A stretch of DNA of 64,000 bases from Marsupella aquatica (GCA_973895155.1 OZ316895.1:4650001-4714000), one strand, 5' to 3'; shown: positions 46,865 through 59,580, counted from the first letter of the stretch. Translations and numbers: made by a program. Notes: generated by a model not told the origin, from the letters alone.

Positions 46865-49794
46865 ATGATAGCGCCCAGGCACCCGTAATGAAGTAATGCA
46901 ATCGATCGAGCTCTATTTGCTACATCCTTCCTCTCATGCCGGATGGAGTGTCTAACTCGCGACTGTACAACCTATGCTATTATTTACATGCATTGTTACA
47001 AGAAAGGAGGCGAACCGGAGATTCACTACATCCCTCAGCTTAGCTGCTAACTGGAGTACGCGAAACCCCTAAGATCCTGCCGAATATACTGATCCACAAG
47101 TTTAGATCTACAGCGGGCAGTCTCGTCATCAAAATTCGTAAAAATGGTGTGAAATCTGAGCCCACGAAGAATTGAATACACCCCCAATGTGAGACAGATG
47201 TGTGACACTGTGAGGAGGGACAGGGTCATGGACATTTGTATATAGTGCACAGGGTAAACGTTCGGTTTTTCAGTGCGAAGGCCGGGGGGGCACTTCGTTA
47301 CCCTGCCTGGAAAGAATTCTCCCCATGATTCTTTCCCCCTCCGAACTGAAGACCCGGACGATTATCTCGTACACTACATGCTTCTACACATCCTTGTCGC
47401 GGCGTTTCGGTGAGCTTAGCTGAGCAGAACGCCACCATGGAAAATCTGAAGCAACCTCAGCCTCAGTTCCCGTCACGTAACGTGACTTGTCGGACATGTC
47501 GGATCATCCCAGTTCTGGTCGAATCCGTGCGTCTGGGTTCACTTTGAAACAGTGAAAAGAATGTAGCCACGAAGCTACGGAGCGATTGAACATCGTACCT
47601 TACTTCTTCTGTTTCTAAGGGCAGTGAGAAGAGCGACGCTGCTCGGCGAATCAGGGAGTGGGTCGATTTAAGCACGAGCTGTACATGTGTAACGCTAGGT
47701 TCTATGGAACTTGAAGGTCCCACGGCTACATTTACGACCTTGTCCTCGAGGCTTGAGTGCAGACAAAGAGACAGACATATAAAGACTGAGAGCATTAACG
47801 GTGCATCACTTCATCGAGTCCTGAACACACAAGTTATGATATGGTCTACGAAAGCAGAATGATTTTTCGTGATTCTCACGGAATGAGTGATGTGTGATAG
47901 TGTGATAGCTTTTACGATTGGCACAGGATTGGAACAATTGTTCCTTCAATCATTACAAAGATTCATTACTTCCCTTTCAATTCCTTGCGTGACGGGATAT
48001 GTAACAAACTGCTTTAAGGTTCTCGACGATGTGCTGAGGCTTGTCGTGTAGAACCCGGCGTATTAAGCTCGGTGACCAGACTTTCGGACATGATCCGAAT
48101 TTACCTCTCGTTTCTCACACTTGAAAGCATGTCTCCAGCAAAACAGTCAAATTAAAGTTGCTGAAATATATCACAACTATTGACCGAAAGATTCCCATTA
48201 TATAACCAGGCACTCTTTTACAGACAGAAAGCTGAGCCTTCATGGAAAAGAAAGGCTCGATTTGAGTAAACATTACGCTTCAGAATTGTCCATGCTTGCA
48301 AATCTGGAAAAGTTCTGGCAGATCCAACTGGTATTGGCTCGTTTTTTACGGTTGTAGATTGGAGACTCATGATCCCTGACTTCCTTTTATTTCGCTCTCT
48401 TCCAAACCTAGCGGCTGTAAGGGACCGAGGGTGGAATCCATCATCTGCGGAATACTTGGCCGGCCCAATGTTGGTGCAGTATTGGGACCGTTTACATCAT
48501 TTGTAGGGTTTAGATTGGAAGGCTTTCAGATTGTGTTTCATGTTCTCAGCATCGATCAGTCCAGGGACTGTTACAGACATGTTGGAACCTGAACTACATA
48601 GATACCTCTTTCTTTTAGAGACAAGCATTGACTGCCGTAACTAAATTCTTGTAGCGTTGGAACAATTATAGGCAGGTTTCATCCCCGTGATTGGGAATTA
48701 CTGATTGACAGCTTAACTCCAAAAGGAAGTTTGAAGGCAATTCCAATTCACCAATCTGCCTAACCCCAGGCCGGTCTTCTTATGCCCCCACGCAACATGG
48801 CACACTCTCAACCTTTAGCCCCGAGACCAGTGTCCACCCTAACAATGACACTCAGGCAAGTCCAATTAATCCAATGAGACGGAAGCATCGCCTTCCTAGC
48901 TTGCCAGTGCTGGTCAGTCCATCGAGCATTTCAAGAAGAAAAACCAGCACCGCCACATATAAACAATCCGAAGAGTTCACTCCCCGGGCTCACTCCGCTT
49001 CCAAAAACATTCTAGCTCAAAGCAATTGTGTCTTTTCCCCGGGTGAAGGGTTGCTAGCTCAAGGTCGTTAAGCAAACAACATGGTTGTATGAGATGCTTT
49101 AGCTGACAAAACAAGTACTCTAACTAACCTTATTGAAAGTGTGGTCATTTCTGGCCCCCCAAATTGCTCACAGAATTTGATATATCAAAGAGATTCAAGT
49201 AACTGAGAATGTCATCATTCCAGTCTGGGGCCTCCCGGCTGATCCCTGGAGCAAATTAAAAAGTTGACAGACTCTCTAGGGAATTTCTTCACGTAAACAG
49301 AAAGAGAAGTCGTTAAGGAATCATCCATTCTCGGGCAAAGGATGCAAATAAAACATTCTCAATTCTGAATTCGAATAACAGGGGATCCAATGAAGACCCC
49401 TTGAGCAAGGGTCTGCCAAATTATTGTAGAGCGTCGCCCTCGTGGGTAAGTTTTGAGGCCCACAGAAAAACCCAGAGTTTGTTCCAATATCTTTAAGCCT
49501 GGTGCGTTGGTGAAACTCTCTGGATCATTGGCCAAATTTCAACAGGATTCCTTAGGAACAATCGGAAAGAATTGAGTGTCAAGAAGAGTCTTGCGAAGGT
49601 CATCATTCAGTACCTTCACACCTTGGAGTCTGTCCAGCTGGCCCTCTAGAGGTTTCCACAGCAGAGTAGAGGAACCATAGGTCGAGAATTTTCCCAATTC
49701 CAAGATGATCACAACTATCAACCACTTCAATCCATGACTGTGCCATTTGGAATAATATGAAAGGTGCCAAAAAAATGAATGATGTCCGCCAGAC
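46865..49794. other. Intergenic spacer downstream of the invertase
   Basis: No open frame with a recognisable motif. Nothing repetitive stands out except a few short A/T-rich runs. Confidence 0.5.
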
Positions 49795-49885
49795 TAGAAC
49801 TCAGTCCCCAGGGATTGAGCTCACACTAGTAGAGCAAGTAATCCCAGCTTTCCAAAGACTACCAGCTGACCAAATCATCTAAGAG
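49795..49885 (-). mobile_element. tRNA-derived SINE-like element (minus strand)
   Basis: Reverse complement has TTGGTCAGCTGGTAG (A-box-like) and, about 45 bases on, GAGCTCAATCCC (B-box-like). No true tRNA fold was found. Confidence 0.45.
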
Positions 49886-50479
49886 TGCATGCAGTAGTTA
49901 GTTTACCCTGAAGACTACTTTCTCATTCGAGCTCAGCTCAAAAATTTGAGAGTCTCCTTACGGTGGGGAGATTAGCAGTTGTGGAATAGAGGAATCTGGT
50001 AATTTGCTCGTATAAAGGAAGATTTATAAACGTTCTTGTGGAAGATTCAAACTTTCGACTTTCTCAAGATTTTAAAGAAATCGTGGGACCACATCGTAAA
50101 TCTTGCGAAAATCACCGAAAGTTTTTGTGGGTCCAAACCAAATTTGCAAGAACTCCCACAATTTATGAAAGTTGTTGTAATCGATTTCGAAAGATCACAA
50201 TTGTGGGACCAAATCGTAAAGCTGTGGGACGTCGTTGAACAAACTAATGCGATTTGCTTTGCGAACCCATTGGAATCTCCTGACGAGACCAAACCACGGA
50301 CCACAGCAGACGGAGATTTTGACGAAAGACCTTTGTGGTACACGGCGATTTTGACCAAAGACATTTGTGGTACAGTCGTCAACAAACATACGTCAGCATT
50401 CCTTCAAAAGCTGGCGATTCATTAAAAACTACAGATCAAAAAGGAGATACTTTGAAGGAACAACATTCACTGACATAAA

Positions 50480-50555
50480 AGAACAATGGCCAGATAGGGA
50501 GAAGCAATAACACTGAACAGTGGCCAGATAGGGAGAAGCAATAACACTCACTGAT
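50480..50555. repeat. 34-bp direct duplication
   Basis: TGGCCAGATAGGGAGAAGCA with the following AATAACACT occurs twice in a row. Confidence 0.8.
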
Positions 50556-50579
50556 ACAAAAAGAATATTAGGGTCTATT

Positions 50580-50880
50580 ATGGTATGGAAAGTCCAGTGA
50601 CCCTCCTATGCTGTTTACTCGGGAGCTCTCCCAGTCTTTTCAGTTCTCTGCATAGGAAGGTTTTAGACTTCTTTGCTCCTTTGGGGGCTCTTAATTTTGG
50701 CATTGTTCCTAGGTTGTGATGGAGACTCCTTGCCTTGTTCAACTTCTTGGGGCCCTTCCCTCTTCTGTTTCTTTCCCGTTATAGCGTTGCTTTGCCTTTG
50801 GGACCCTGTGTCCCGGGTTGGCGTTGTTGCCCTTTGGCACTTTGATATATATACTTCAACGTGTGAACATTCGTTATGTA
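50580..50880. repeat. Inverted copy of dispersed purine-rich family
   Basis: Pyrimidine-rich here. The reverse complement reads CCGGGACACAGGGTCCCAAA followed by GGCAAAGCAACG, matching the core words of the copies at 30.3 and 53.0 kb. Confidence 0.5.
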
Positions 50881-51150
50881 GCACGATCAACCATAGGCAG
50901 CTTCTTTTTCACAGACAAATTATTGTCAGGACAGTGCATACCTGGGTAAATTTCATATTTATATTTATTTTGCCAATAAATATAGAAATGTCACCTTATG
51001 TGACTAAGAAGACTCTAGGAAAATTCTTTATCTAATCTTCGTAGGTCACTTTCTGTCTATCAGGTCTCCCTAGATTTAACTAGGATTGTAAGATTCTGCC
51101 TAAAGGGGTATGTGGCTAGGTGGAAATTTGATGATGGAAGAGAAAGCCTA

Positions 51151-51659
51151 GCCATTTTTTGCCAAAAGTGGCCAAGACTTTTAAGACAAGTGGAATCTAG
51201 CAAATTTATACCACTGAAAAAAAGGTGCATTACTACCCTAGAGATCCCTCGTTGTGACTGGTAGAAAAAGTTTGCATTGATTCATGGCAAGCCCACAATT
51301 CTTTGAGACAATGCTCCTGGCCATTTTTTGCCAAAAGTGGCCAAGACTTTTTAGAGAGGTGGAATCTAGCAAATTTATACCACTAAAAACAAAAGGTGCA
51401 TTACTACCCTAGAGATCCCTGTTGTAACTGGTAGAAAAAAGGTTTGCCTTAATCCATGGCAAGCACACAATTCTGAGACTATGCTCCAAGCCATTTTGTG
51501 CCAAAAGTGGCCAAGACTTTTTAGAGAGGTAGGATCTAGCAAATTTATACCACCAAAAAAAGGAAGTGCATTACTACCCTAGAGATCCCTCCTTGTGACT
51601 GGTAGAAAAAAGTTTGCCTTAATGCATGGCAAGCCCACAATTCTTTGAGACTATGCTTG
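51151..51659. repeat. About 170-bp tandem repeat, three copies (satellite-like)
   Basis: Units start with GCCATTTTTTGCCAAAAGTG or a close variant at 51151, 51320 and 51490. Each includes ATCTAGCAAATTTATACCAC and CTACCCTAGAGATCCC. Copies differ at scattered positions. Non-coding. Confidence 0.92.
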
Positions 51660-51890
51660 AACCGGAGCTGCAACTATAGGAGGGGCCCTGACTTTAACCA
51701 CACTGTTCATTTGCCCAGGTGAAGAGTGGACCAACCAATGGAGGCTCTCTCACTCACTTTCCATCAAATTCTTCTTGGTGACAGGCCTTGACCAGACTTT
51801 TCAGTTTATTGCTCGCTAGGGTTTGGGGGGAAAGTTGGAGCTCCAAATTTATTGCTTTGTCCAAACAGTAGCAACAAGCAATAATTGCTT

Positions 51891-52112
51891 TGCCAGGCAC
51901 CACAAGAAAGAACACACAAATTTTCCTTGGGAGAACTCCGGGGAAAGTATTGTGCAAGAGACTACTAGACCTCCAACTAAGTAGATAAAATAGAATTTCT
52001 TTGCCAGGCACCACAAAGAAAGAACTCACAAATTGTCATTCGGAGAACTATGGGGAAAGGTTTGTGCAAGAGACCACTAGACCTCCAACTAAGTAGATAA
52101 AATCTATCATTA
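51891..52112. repeat. 111-bp tandem duplication
   Basis: TGCCAGGCACCACAA at 51891 and 52002 begins two copies. Both share the GTGCAAGAGAC then CTAGACCTCCAACTAAG ending. Confidence 0.9.
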
Positions 52113-54080
52113 GAATTTCAAGTTGGGATTGGTGGATATCCCAAAGGGCTCCTAAAAAGGCAACTCTCACTCAGAGATGCAACAGCCCAAAGGAGCTGCA
52201 TGCAAAGAGGTGCAGAGTTGTATCATTGTGGTTATGATCATGATGGCCCTATGGGTTCATTACTCTGGCTATGGACAATCTGACTATGTATTAAGAACCA
52301 GTCTACGTGTCCAATTGAGTGAAATGCATGCCTAGTTGAGTGCTTTGCTCCTAGCTTTGCTCTCAACCTTGATTTGTATCCAAGCCAAAAGTGTGGAAGG
52401 AAATGGGATGGAAGAAAAGTGCAAAACAAGTGTCTCGTGCTCTTTTCACCTGAGCCATTTTTCCCTTTTTTTGGCTGCAAGGATGAGGTAGGTGGCACAT
52501 TGGAAGTTAAGAGCCTGTCTTTTTCTTACCATATGTGATATGAGCTTTGGCTAGATATAAGTGAAATACCAAAGAAAGTACAGTAGACTGAGACACTTTT
52601 TGGCTTGGAAAAGTGAAAATTACCCTGGGCCACCCACCAATGTCCTAAGGCCACTCTTGCAATCAGGAATCGTTGCTAGCAAGTCACTCCAGTTGCTCTT
52701 TAGGCCTTTTGATTTTGGCAACTTTGGGTTTTGAGTGCATTTTGAGGACTACATGTGACTAACAAACTGGAGTTTTATCAAATATTGACCAAGTTTGAGC
52801 CAAGTTTTGGCCAGTGAGGTTCTAAGTTTGCTACATGATGAATATTTATGGTTTTCTCCTTGATAGAAGAGAAAATTGGCTAGAAAATTGCATCATTTTT
52901 TCATTTGTAATGACAAATATACATCACTGTTAAAAAACAAATGCACCAAGACCACCAAACCCTGACACAGGATCCCGAAGGAAAGCGACCCAGTAATAAA
53001 AGGGGGGGAGGGAAAAACCTCAAGAAAACCAAAGAGACAATTAATGCTATGAGTCTCAACAATGACAAAACGAACTACACAATAGTGAAAATCCCGGTAA
53101 AACTCCCTAGCACAGAAGGCTCAATAAGAAGAATTCACCTAGAGCCCTAAACAAAGCTCTGCCCTAAGAAGAATAGTGAAAGCTTAGGCCAATCATACCC
53201 AAAAAGCATCACTAGAGGAGAATGTGTAGGGTAACCCATTCCAGGAGTGGGTAGTGGGATGTCATCCCCAAGGGCGGTGAGGATGAATATAGGGCATAAG
53301 CCCCCAACTTAATGTTTGAAACATTCAGCTCACTTTTACACAGCATTTTTGGCATAGCTATTTGCAATTGTTTGCCACTTGCACCCACCTGTCAAAGTGT
53401 ATTATCACTTAAATTTGAGGATCCCCAGGCCAGGCTATGGTCTTCCCCTTGACACAAAGCAAGGGCATTGTGTTCTAAAATGAAATGTTTTGGGTCCCTT
53501 GACCAAAGGTACATTTGACCTCTAACACAATATCTTTTTAACACAACATCTGGGCATTGTGTTCAAATATTGGCTTTGTGTTTGAGTTTTGACCCTAAAC
53601 TGTTCTATGTTGAGCACAAAAGATAAAAATTCATGAATCATATAACAATGTCAATATTTGAACACAATGTTCATTTTTGAACATAAGACCCTGCAAGTAC
53701 AAAAAACTAAAACAAACAAATACAACAACTTGCGTGCACTATTTGAATAGAGTGCCCCATAGCCCACTATTCAAATACAAGCCATGACCCTGTGTTGGGG
53801 GAAGAGGGCAGCACATGGGTTCCTTGGATTCACCTGGGGATAATATCTCTAAAACCTTAAGACATATTACCAATGGACTCACCAAGAAGGGTAATGCCTC
53901 AAAGCTCTAAATAGATTATTAGCAAAGGAAAACTCACTAAAAGGTTTATTACAATATCTAATCACCCGCCTCCAGATGCCAAACCAGAGAGGTCCATAAA
54001 AACTGGGCGATGAGATAATCCAACGACTGCGCGCATGACAACTGGTGTGACGAACGTGCTACGACGGGCTCCGTATCTGT
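52113..54080. other. Spacer with one dispersed-family copy
   Basis: Contains a repeat-family copy at 52930-53240 (listed separately). Near 53500-53680 a loosely repeated AACACAATGTTC/TTGAACACAA theme occurs. No gene was seen. Confidence 0.4.
52930..53240. repeat. Copy of dispersed purine-rich repeat family
   Basis: CCTGACACAGGATCCCGAAG then AAAGCGACCCAGTAATAAAA, later ATCCCGGTAAAACTCC and CTAGAGCCCTAAAC, in the same order as in the 38 kb copy. Confidence 0.55.
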
Positions 54081-54133
54081 AGTGGTTGAAACCTTCAGTG
54101 GAAACTCGCCTTGGGCAGTGGGCACCCACCTGC

Positions 54134-54633
54134 TGCCCGCGGGCAAATCACCAAAGAAAACAAATCTGTGGGCGAAGGGAATAAAACCGAGTTCAAAGAC
54201 ACTCGTTTCGGGCACTCCCTGCCCGGTGTCACAGAAAAACAAATCTGTCACTTGTCAATCGATGTGGGCTCCCCTGCGGCCCTGCCCAAATCCCCCTGTC
54301 AGTAAGAAAAACCTAACTCAAATATACTCGCTTTTTCGGGTCCCCTACCCGCGGGCAGAAAAAGAAATATGTCCGTCAACTGGGAAGGGGAAACGCCCCG
54401 AGTCGGTTAGAGACTCACTTTGCCCCACCCATCTCCTGCCCGCGGGCAAAGAAACGTGTCAGTCGATTGGGAAAGAAAAATAATTTCTCTATCGAATCGA
54501 ATGGGGAAAAATCCAACCTTAGTCTTGGGGCACCCATCCAGTGCCCGCGGGCAGACGAAACGAACAAATTCTCAGTCGATCGAATGGGAAAAACAAACCT
54601 CGTCTACGGGCAGCCATGTGCTGCCCGCGGGCA
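54134..54633. repeat. Degenerate array around the palindrome TGCCCGCGGGCA
   Basis: The perfect 12-bp palindrome occurs at 54134-54145, 54437-54448, 54542-54553 and 54622-54633. Weakened versions lie near 54218, 54290 and 54346. Neighbouring words also recur (CACCCA before it; CAAATCT, GTCAGTCGAT-type and AATGGGAAAAA after it), so this is a decayed tandem array of 55-105-base units. It sits 0.75-1.25 kb before the ALMT start. Confidence 0.8.
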
Positions 54634-54705
54634 GATGAAACAAACAAATCTGCAGGTCGATGCCAAGGGAAAAAAACCCGAGTTTGAGAACTTGCTGATG
54701 CGAAA

Positions 54706-55299
54706 CTAAACTGCTTCCATCTCCATGGGACGAAATTCATCAAGGAGCGAGATTGACTGAGAATGCAATTGTGGTCTTCTAGCGTTTTGATCGGATGCCA
54801 GAACGATCTCAATTTGGCTGATCGATTGCATGCAGCTCAATTGCGAACTCGAACAGAAGGAATGCTGCACCACTAGACTGTCACCGAATCTAAATTCTGG
54901 TCCGATTCCACAGGTTCTCAGGAATGCAACGAACATCGAGTTGACTCTGGAAAGCAAGCTGAAGAAGAGTTTTTGGGTCCCATCCCCTGCGTTTGGGACC
55001 CTTTTCTCATGGCTCTTCCTCTGACTGTCCTTTCTCACTTTTTCAATCAGTGGAAAAGTTGAAGAAGACGATGTCTCGAGTGGAGGAGGAGAAGGAAGTA
55101 ACTGTAAAGAGTCGAGAGGACCGTTGACGATGACGACGATGATGATGATCATACCGGCTGTGATGGCAGTGACGATGGCGGCGACAGGCTGCAGCTGCAG
55201 CTGCTGCTGCTCCTGCTCCTTCCGCAGCAGCATCTTCGGCATTGATCGATCGATCGATCCACAGTGCCTGCTCTCCGCTTGATTCCCTATACCATTCAT
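54706..55299 (-). CDS. Possible divergent small gene (197 aa), unproven
   Basis: Minus-strand frame with ATG at 55297-55299 and stop at 54706, head to head with the ALMT gene about 90 bases away. It begins with a Gln-rich stretch from a CAG/CTG repeat, then has a hydrophobic helix (IVTAITAGMIIIIVVIV) and a Ser/Pro-rich region. No family is recognised. The sequence may equally be the ALMT promoter and leader, so it is kept only as a possibility. Confidence 0.2.
   Translation of the reverse strand: MNGIGNQAESRHCGSIDRSMPKMLLRKEQEQQQLQLQPVAAIVTAITAGMIIIIVVIVNGPLDSLQLLPSPPPLETSSSSTFPLIEKVRKDSQRKSHEKRVPNAGDGTQKLFFSLLSRVNSMFVAFLRTCGIGPEFRFGDSLVVQHSFCSSSQLSCMQSISQIEIVLASDQNARRPQLHSQSISLLDEFRPMEMEAV
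55186..55255. repeat. CTG/CAG-rich tract and (GATC)n
   Basis: GCAGCTGCAGCTGCTGCTGC near 55190-55215 and GATCGATCGATCGATC near 55243-55258, in the ALMT upstream region. Confidence 0.8.
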
Positions 55300-55391
55300 G
55301 TGCAGAATTTCGAGTTATATTAGCAATCCGGACTAGAGAGGAGAGGACAGGAGTGGAGAGGAGCTGCTGAATTTAGCTCAGCGAAGCAGCG

Positions 55392-58354
55392 ATGGCGGAC
55401 CAGGGGACACTTCAAGACCCTTTGCTGGCAGAGCACCTCCACCAGCAGCAGACGCGAAGAGGAAGGACCGAGACGGTCGCGGGGAGAGTGTTGAACGCGT
55501 GCTCGGCGGCCGGGGGACGGAACTTTGATCGACAGAGGACGCTCGCGCGGCAGAAGAGCACGAAAGTTGGCCGAGAGCTGGAGGTTTCACGGAGCATTTT
55601 CTCGCGGCTGGCCTCCCCCTTCGTCCAGTTTCACGAGCGGTTCCTCCACGAGCTGGGTTCGCTCAACCTCCCGGCCAAGGCGGGCCTCTCGGCGTCGATA
55701 TGCTCCATCCTCTGTTTCATCCCGGGCCCCTTGAGCGTCCTCAACAAGAACGGGATGTGGGCCGTGGTCACGGCCGATGTGGTCCTCGAGGCGAACGTTG
55801 GGCTCACCCTAAGCAAGGGCATCAATCGGACGCTGGGCACCCTCGCAGCTGCAGCACTGGCTCTGCTGGTGAATTTCCTGGCGCCAATGTGCGGCGAGTA
55901 TGAACCCTATTTCGTGGTCTTCTGGGTGTTTTTCGGTGCTGCTCTAGCGACGATGTTCAAATTCAGACGCCCGTTCAAGGATCGCTGGAACTATGCCGTC
56001 GCCATGTCGATGATCACGTTCCACATTCTGATTTTGTCCCAGTCGGAGTACAAGGACAAAATCAGGCTGCCCATGATCCGGCTCGTGACCATCGTCATTG
56101 GCTTTTTGACGGCGTCCTTGGTCAATTTGGCTGTCACTCCAAAGTATGCCGGGTCTGCGATTAATGAGCTCGTGGCCAAGAACTTCGAGAGGGCAGGCAA
56201 TGTGATGGAGAGATGTGTGATCGCTTATCTGGAAGGGACGGTACTGGAGCAGGTGCCTGATATTCTTGCTGGCAAATCGGAAGATGATAATATCCACATG
56301 TCCTTCCACGAGATTGTCTCTGCAGATTCTGAAGTCGATAAGCTTGTAAGTATATATTCAGAATCTAGTACTGAGGTCTGGAATCTGTCTCCTGCCCAGT
56401 CTTAGCCGGTCCAATTATTGTGGCTGTTTCCCTAAGAATTATAAGTTGACTATCTCTACGGTTATGACTCATGCATTTTCCAAACCAGACTTTGAATGGT
56501 GATCTCGTGTAAAATTGCTCATGTCCTTTTAAACCAGGCTGGGAAACTTTTCTCAGAAGTGTGTGGACTAAGTTCTCTATAAAGTAGGGTACTTGTAAGC
56601 CTTCTAGTGAGCCAACAAGTAGCGTTCGGATCTTAGTCTATTTTGCTTCTATCAATAACTTTAAGTCCCTGCATGTGGGTAGTTTCGCTGAGCCATCTAG
56701 TAACTTCACTGACCAGTGTTGCGAGTCACTCATTAAAATTTTGGACATTGCAAGAACTTACACAAATGACTGGCAGATGAAAGCAGTGCCTTTTGAGCCA
56801 TGTCATGGGAAGTTCTTCTATGGTTATCCGTGGGATATGTATGAAGACATCACAGACAACCTTCGGTACACACTGTATGACGTCGTAGCATTGGACTCGT
56901 GCTTGCGTGCTGAGATCCAAGCTCCCATGAATCTTCGCCATGTTTTTGAGGATGAAATTCGATGCATTGGCAAAGAATGTGCCCAGTAAGCTCCTCTCAA
57001 TCTCTACCAACCTCTCTGACACTCCAGTGTTTCCTCTCTTGATCTCTTTCATTGTTAGGGAGGCATTACGGCGTGGGTGTTCGGATTTGTGTCGATCTCC
57101 TTCAATTGCAGAAGAGTGTTTGAATGTTCAACAACTCACGACGGATTGCTTGTCTTGCCATTCTGTCTCTTCACCGGTATACGTTAACTTGGCCATGCAT
57201 TCATACGTTAACTTGGCCATGCATTCAGAAAACTCAATGTGAATTTATCGCTACCAATGCTGATCCAAAGGTCATTGTTAATTATGCAGGGTGTTCCGTC
57301 TGCTTGGCGGGAGCATAAGGGAAATGCGACATGTGCACTCACTCCGTCCGATGCAGCAAGCAGAAGAAGGTGCATTGCTGCTTCAACACAAAATTGCCAA
57401 GTATACTGCTACCCTACTTGGCGGTATTAATGTTGACAAAGAGGGGAAGGATCAGGATGCGGACAAACCGAGAGACCCCTATGAAGAAAATGTTAGCATT
57501 TCCTTTCAAGAGGCCTTTGACGACCCTGGTTTTCAGCAAGAGGGTGACTATCAAGAGTATGTAGAGCTTTCATACTCCTTGTCATTTCATGTGAGGATGT
57601 GTTGGAGATACTCACTTTGTTATCCTTAAATATGACACTGATTAGTCAAGAGGCATGTTCTACATCTCCTCTTTTGTACATGAACCTGATGATAAGAAAG
57701 AATGTTTCGAGGTAGTAAACTGACAATAGCTACGCTTCGACGTCTGGGGTTTCTGTGCTGTGCAACGTTTTGACTAGGGAGGCTTGTTCAAAGGTCATTG
57801 GGCCAACTGAGCGGCGTCTTTGAATGCACCAGCCTGCAATCCTGACATCCTCTTGCAATATTGAACCTGACAACTCGCTGTTGTTCTTTATGAATAGTTT
57901 GACACGATTGTTGGGTTTAACTTTACCAGTTTCCCTTTAGAATCCTGCTTAGATTGATGCCATGAGTAGGTTGTGAAGCATGTTTTCCACCATATAGTGG
58001 ATTTTTGAAGTGCAATGTGTAATCTCTCTTTGTACGTGGTTTGGTTTCCTCAGGCCTCCTATAGGTCGCTCAGAGAGCACCAGATCCACTGACAGCAGAC
58101 GCCCACACTTATCAGATGGACATGAAGACTTTTTGCAGAGACGAGAGTCACTGGGTCGCCACTGGGATACCACAGTCCAGAGAATATCAGCTCTCTCTCT
58201 TATTAAGTTTGCCTCCTTACTCATAGAACTAGTTGCCAAGGCAAAGTATGTAGTCACTATTGTCGATGAGCTGGAACACAAGGCCCGTTTCACAGACGAT
58301 GAGGAGGGCAGCTTTGGGAACAACGCCCCTAAGCCAGGAAATCAGAACGTCTGA
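55392..58354 (+). CDS. Aluminium-activated malate transporter (ALMT) family anion channel
   Basis: Four exons in phase: 55392-56345, 56717-56985, 57290-57556 and 58054-58354, giving 596 residues. After a roughly 70-residue basic N-terminus the ALMT membrane domain follows: NLPAKAGLSASICSIL, then the signature WAVVTADVVLEANVG and LSKGINRTLGTLAAAAL. Further hydrophobic helices are PYFVVFWVFFGAAL, MSMITFHILIL and IRLVTIVIGFLTASLVNLAV, about six in all. The cytosolic half contains EPCHGKFFYGYPWDMY (family WEPxHGxFxxxYPW), EIQAP and a C-terminal helix SLIKFASLLIELVAKAKYV. ALMTs pass malate and other anions across the plasma membrane or tonoplast; which one cannot be told here. The start ATG has a good context (GCAGCGATGGCGG). 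A GA-rich leader precedes it. Confidence 0.93.
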
Positions 58355-59373
58355 TGAGTTACTCACAGGGACGGCGAATTGACTTTGTTGGCGATGGTGG
58401 CAGCTTTAAATTAACATTTGAAAATCTGTCTCACTTGTAGAAAATGTATGTACAAGTAGTGGGCCTAAGTTCACGAAACTCGTGAACTCTTCCCCCGTGT
58501 ATAGCGACATGTCTTTCAAAATCTTTCAGGGTGCGGGCCTGTTTGTGTTCTGAGGTCTACTGCAGAACGTGAAAACCCTTAGAAATCTCTGGGCCAGACA
58601 GTCATGTGAACTTAGCAGAAAGTTCAGTTAGTGTAGTTTACAAGCTGAGCTCATCTTCGATATGACTTAGGTGACGTCAGCTTTCAGCGTCCACATCTTG
58701 ATAGAAAAACTGAGGATAAGTCACCTGTTTTACGCCAAATTGTTCATTCTTCCTTGGTATGCAGCAACAGATTTGGCTTTAGATAGTGAGCCAACGTGAA
58801 AATATTTTTCTCCGGATCTGTAGATATATAACTGCTACACACATGCCAGGATCCAAAGCTGATCTCTACGTGTTTGACACATGATCTTCTGGGCCCTGTT
58901 CTGGTGTCCAAAGTTCGTCCGAGCATGGTGTCTGATGTCTATCTTTGTTTTCTAGCTCTCGCATAGCTCAAGAAATAGTTATAGATGACTAACTTTAACC
59001 AATATAACCAATATACTTGTCTTTTAGAACGCCCATGCAACTAACGACCCAGCTCTCTAACTATGTCGGGATCAAGTAGGTTGATTCGCAGTGACATCCG
59101 AGGGGCCATTTTTCTTTGTGTAGTTTAGATAGAGGGTTGTAGATTCGTGGCTGGATCAAGTTGGTTGGAGTTGCAGGGACATCAAATAACCCATATTTCT
59201 TTGTGAAGTTTGGATGGAAAAGTAGAGTTGGGCCACGTCCAGGACCGTATACATTCTGCTCTCCAGAACTGATTAGTAGTGTTTTGGATTGTCAATTGCC
59301 AGTACGAGTGGCATGCAGTCCTAGCTACTTCTTGGCAAGTCCAGTGGTGTTGCTGGACTGCGCAGCAGCCATT

Positions 59374-59580
59374 CCAGGAATAGGAAGGCGACCACTCTTT
59401 TTTAGACGTAGGAAGAGACATGGTGACGGAAAATTTGGTACTAGCTTTGAATGTCAAGTAACCTGGTTTCTGCTCGTCCAGGAATAGGGAGGCCACACTG
59501 TTCCTAGACACACGTAGAGACATTGGACAAAGAAATTCGGTGCCAGCTTTCAATGTGAAGTAAACCTCGTTTGTGCGCAC
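59374..59580. repeat. About 104-bp tandem duplication
   Basis: CCAGGAATAGGAAGGC at 59374 and CCAGGAATAGGGAGGC at 59478 begin two diverged copies. Each ends in AATGTCAAGTAACCT or AATGTGAAGTAAACC. Confidence 0.8.

Noticed and set aside
50036-50425. 129-codon frame and its antisense partner
   Set aside because: The DNA contains imperfect internal repeats (GTGGGACCA(A/C)ATCGTAAA) that keep both strands open. No domain, and both strands look equally 'coding'.
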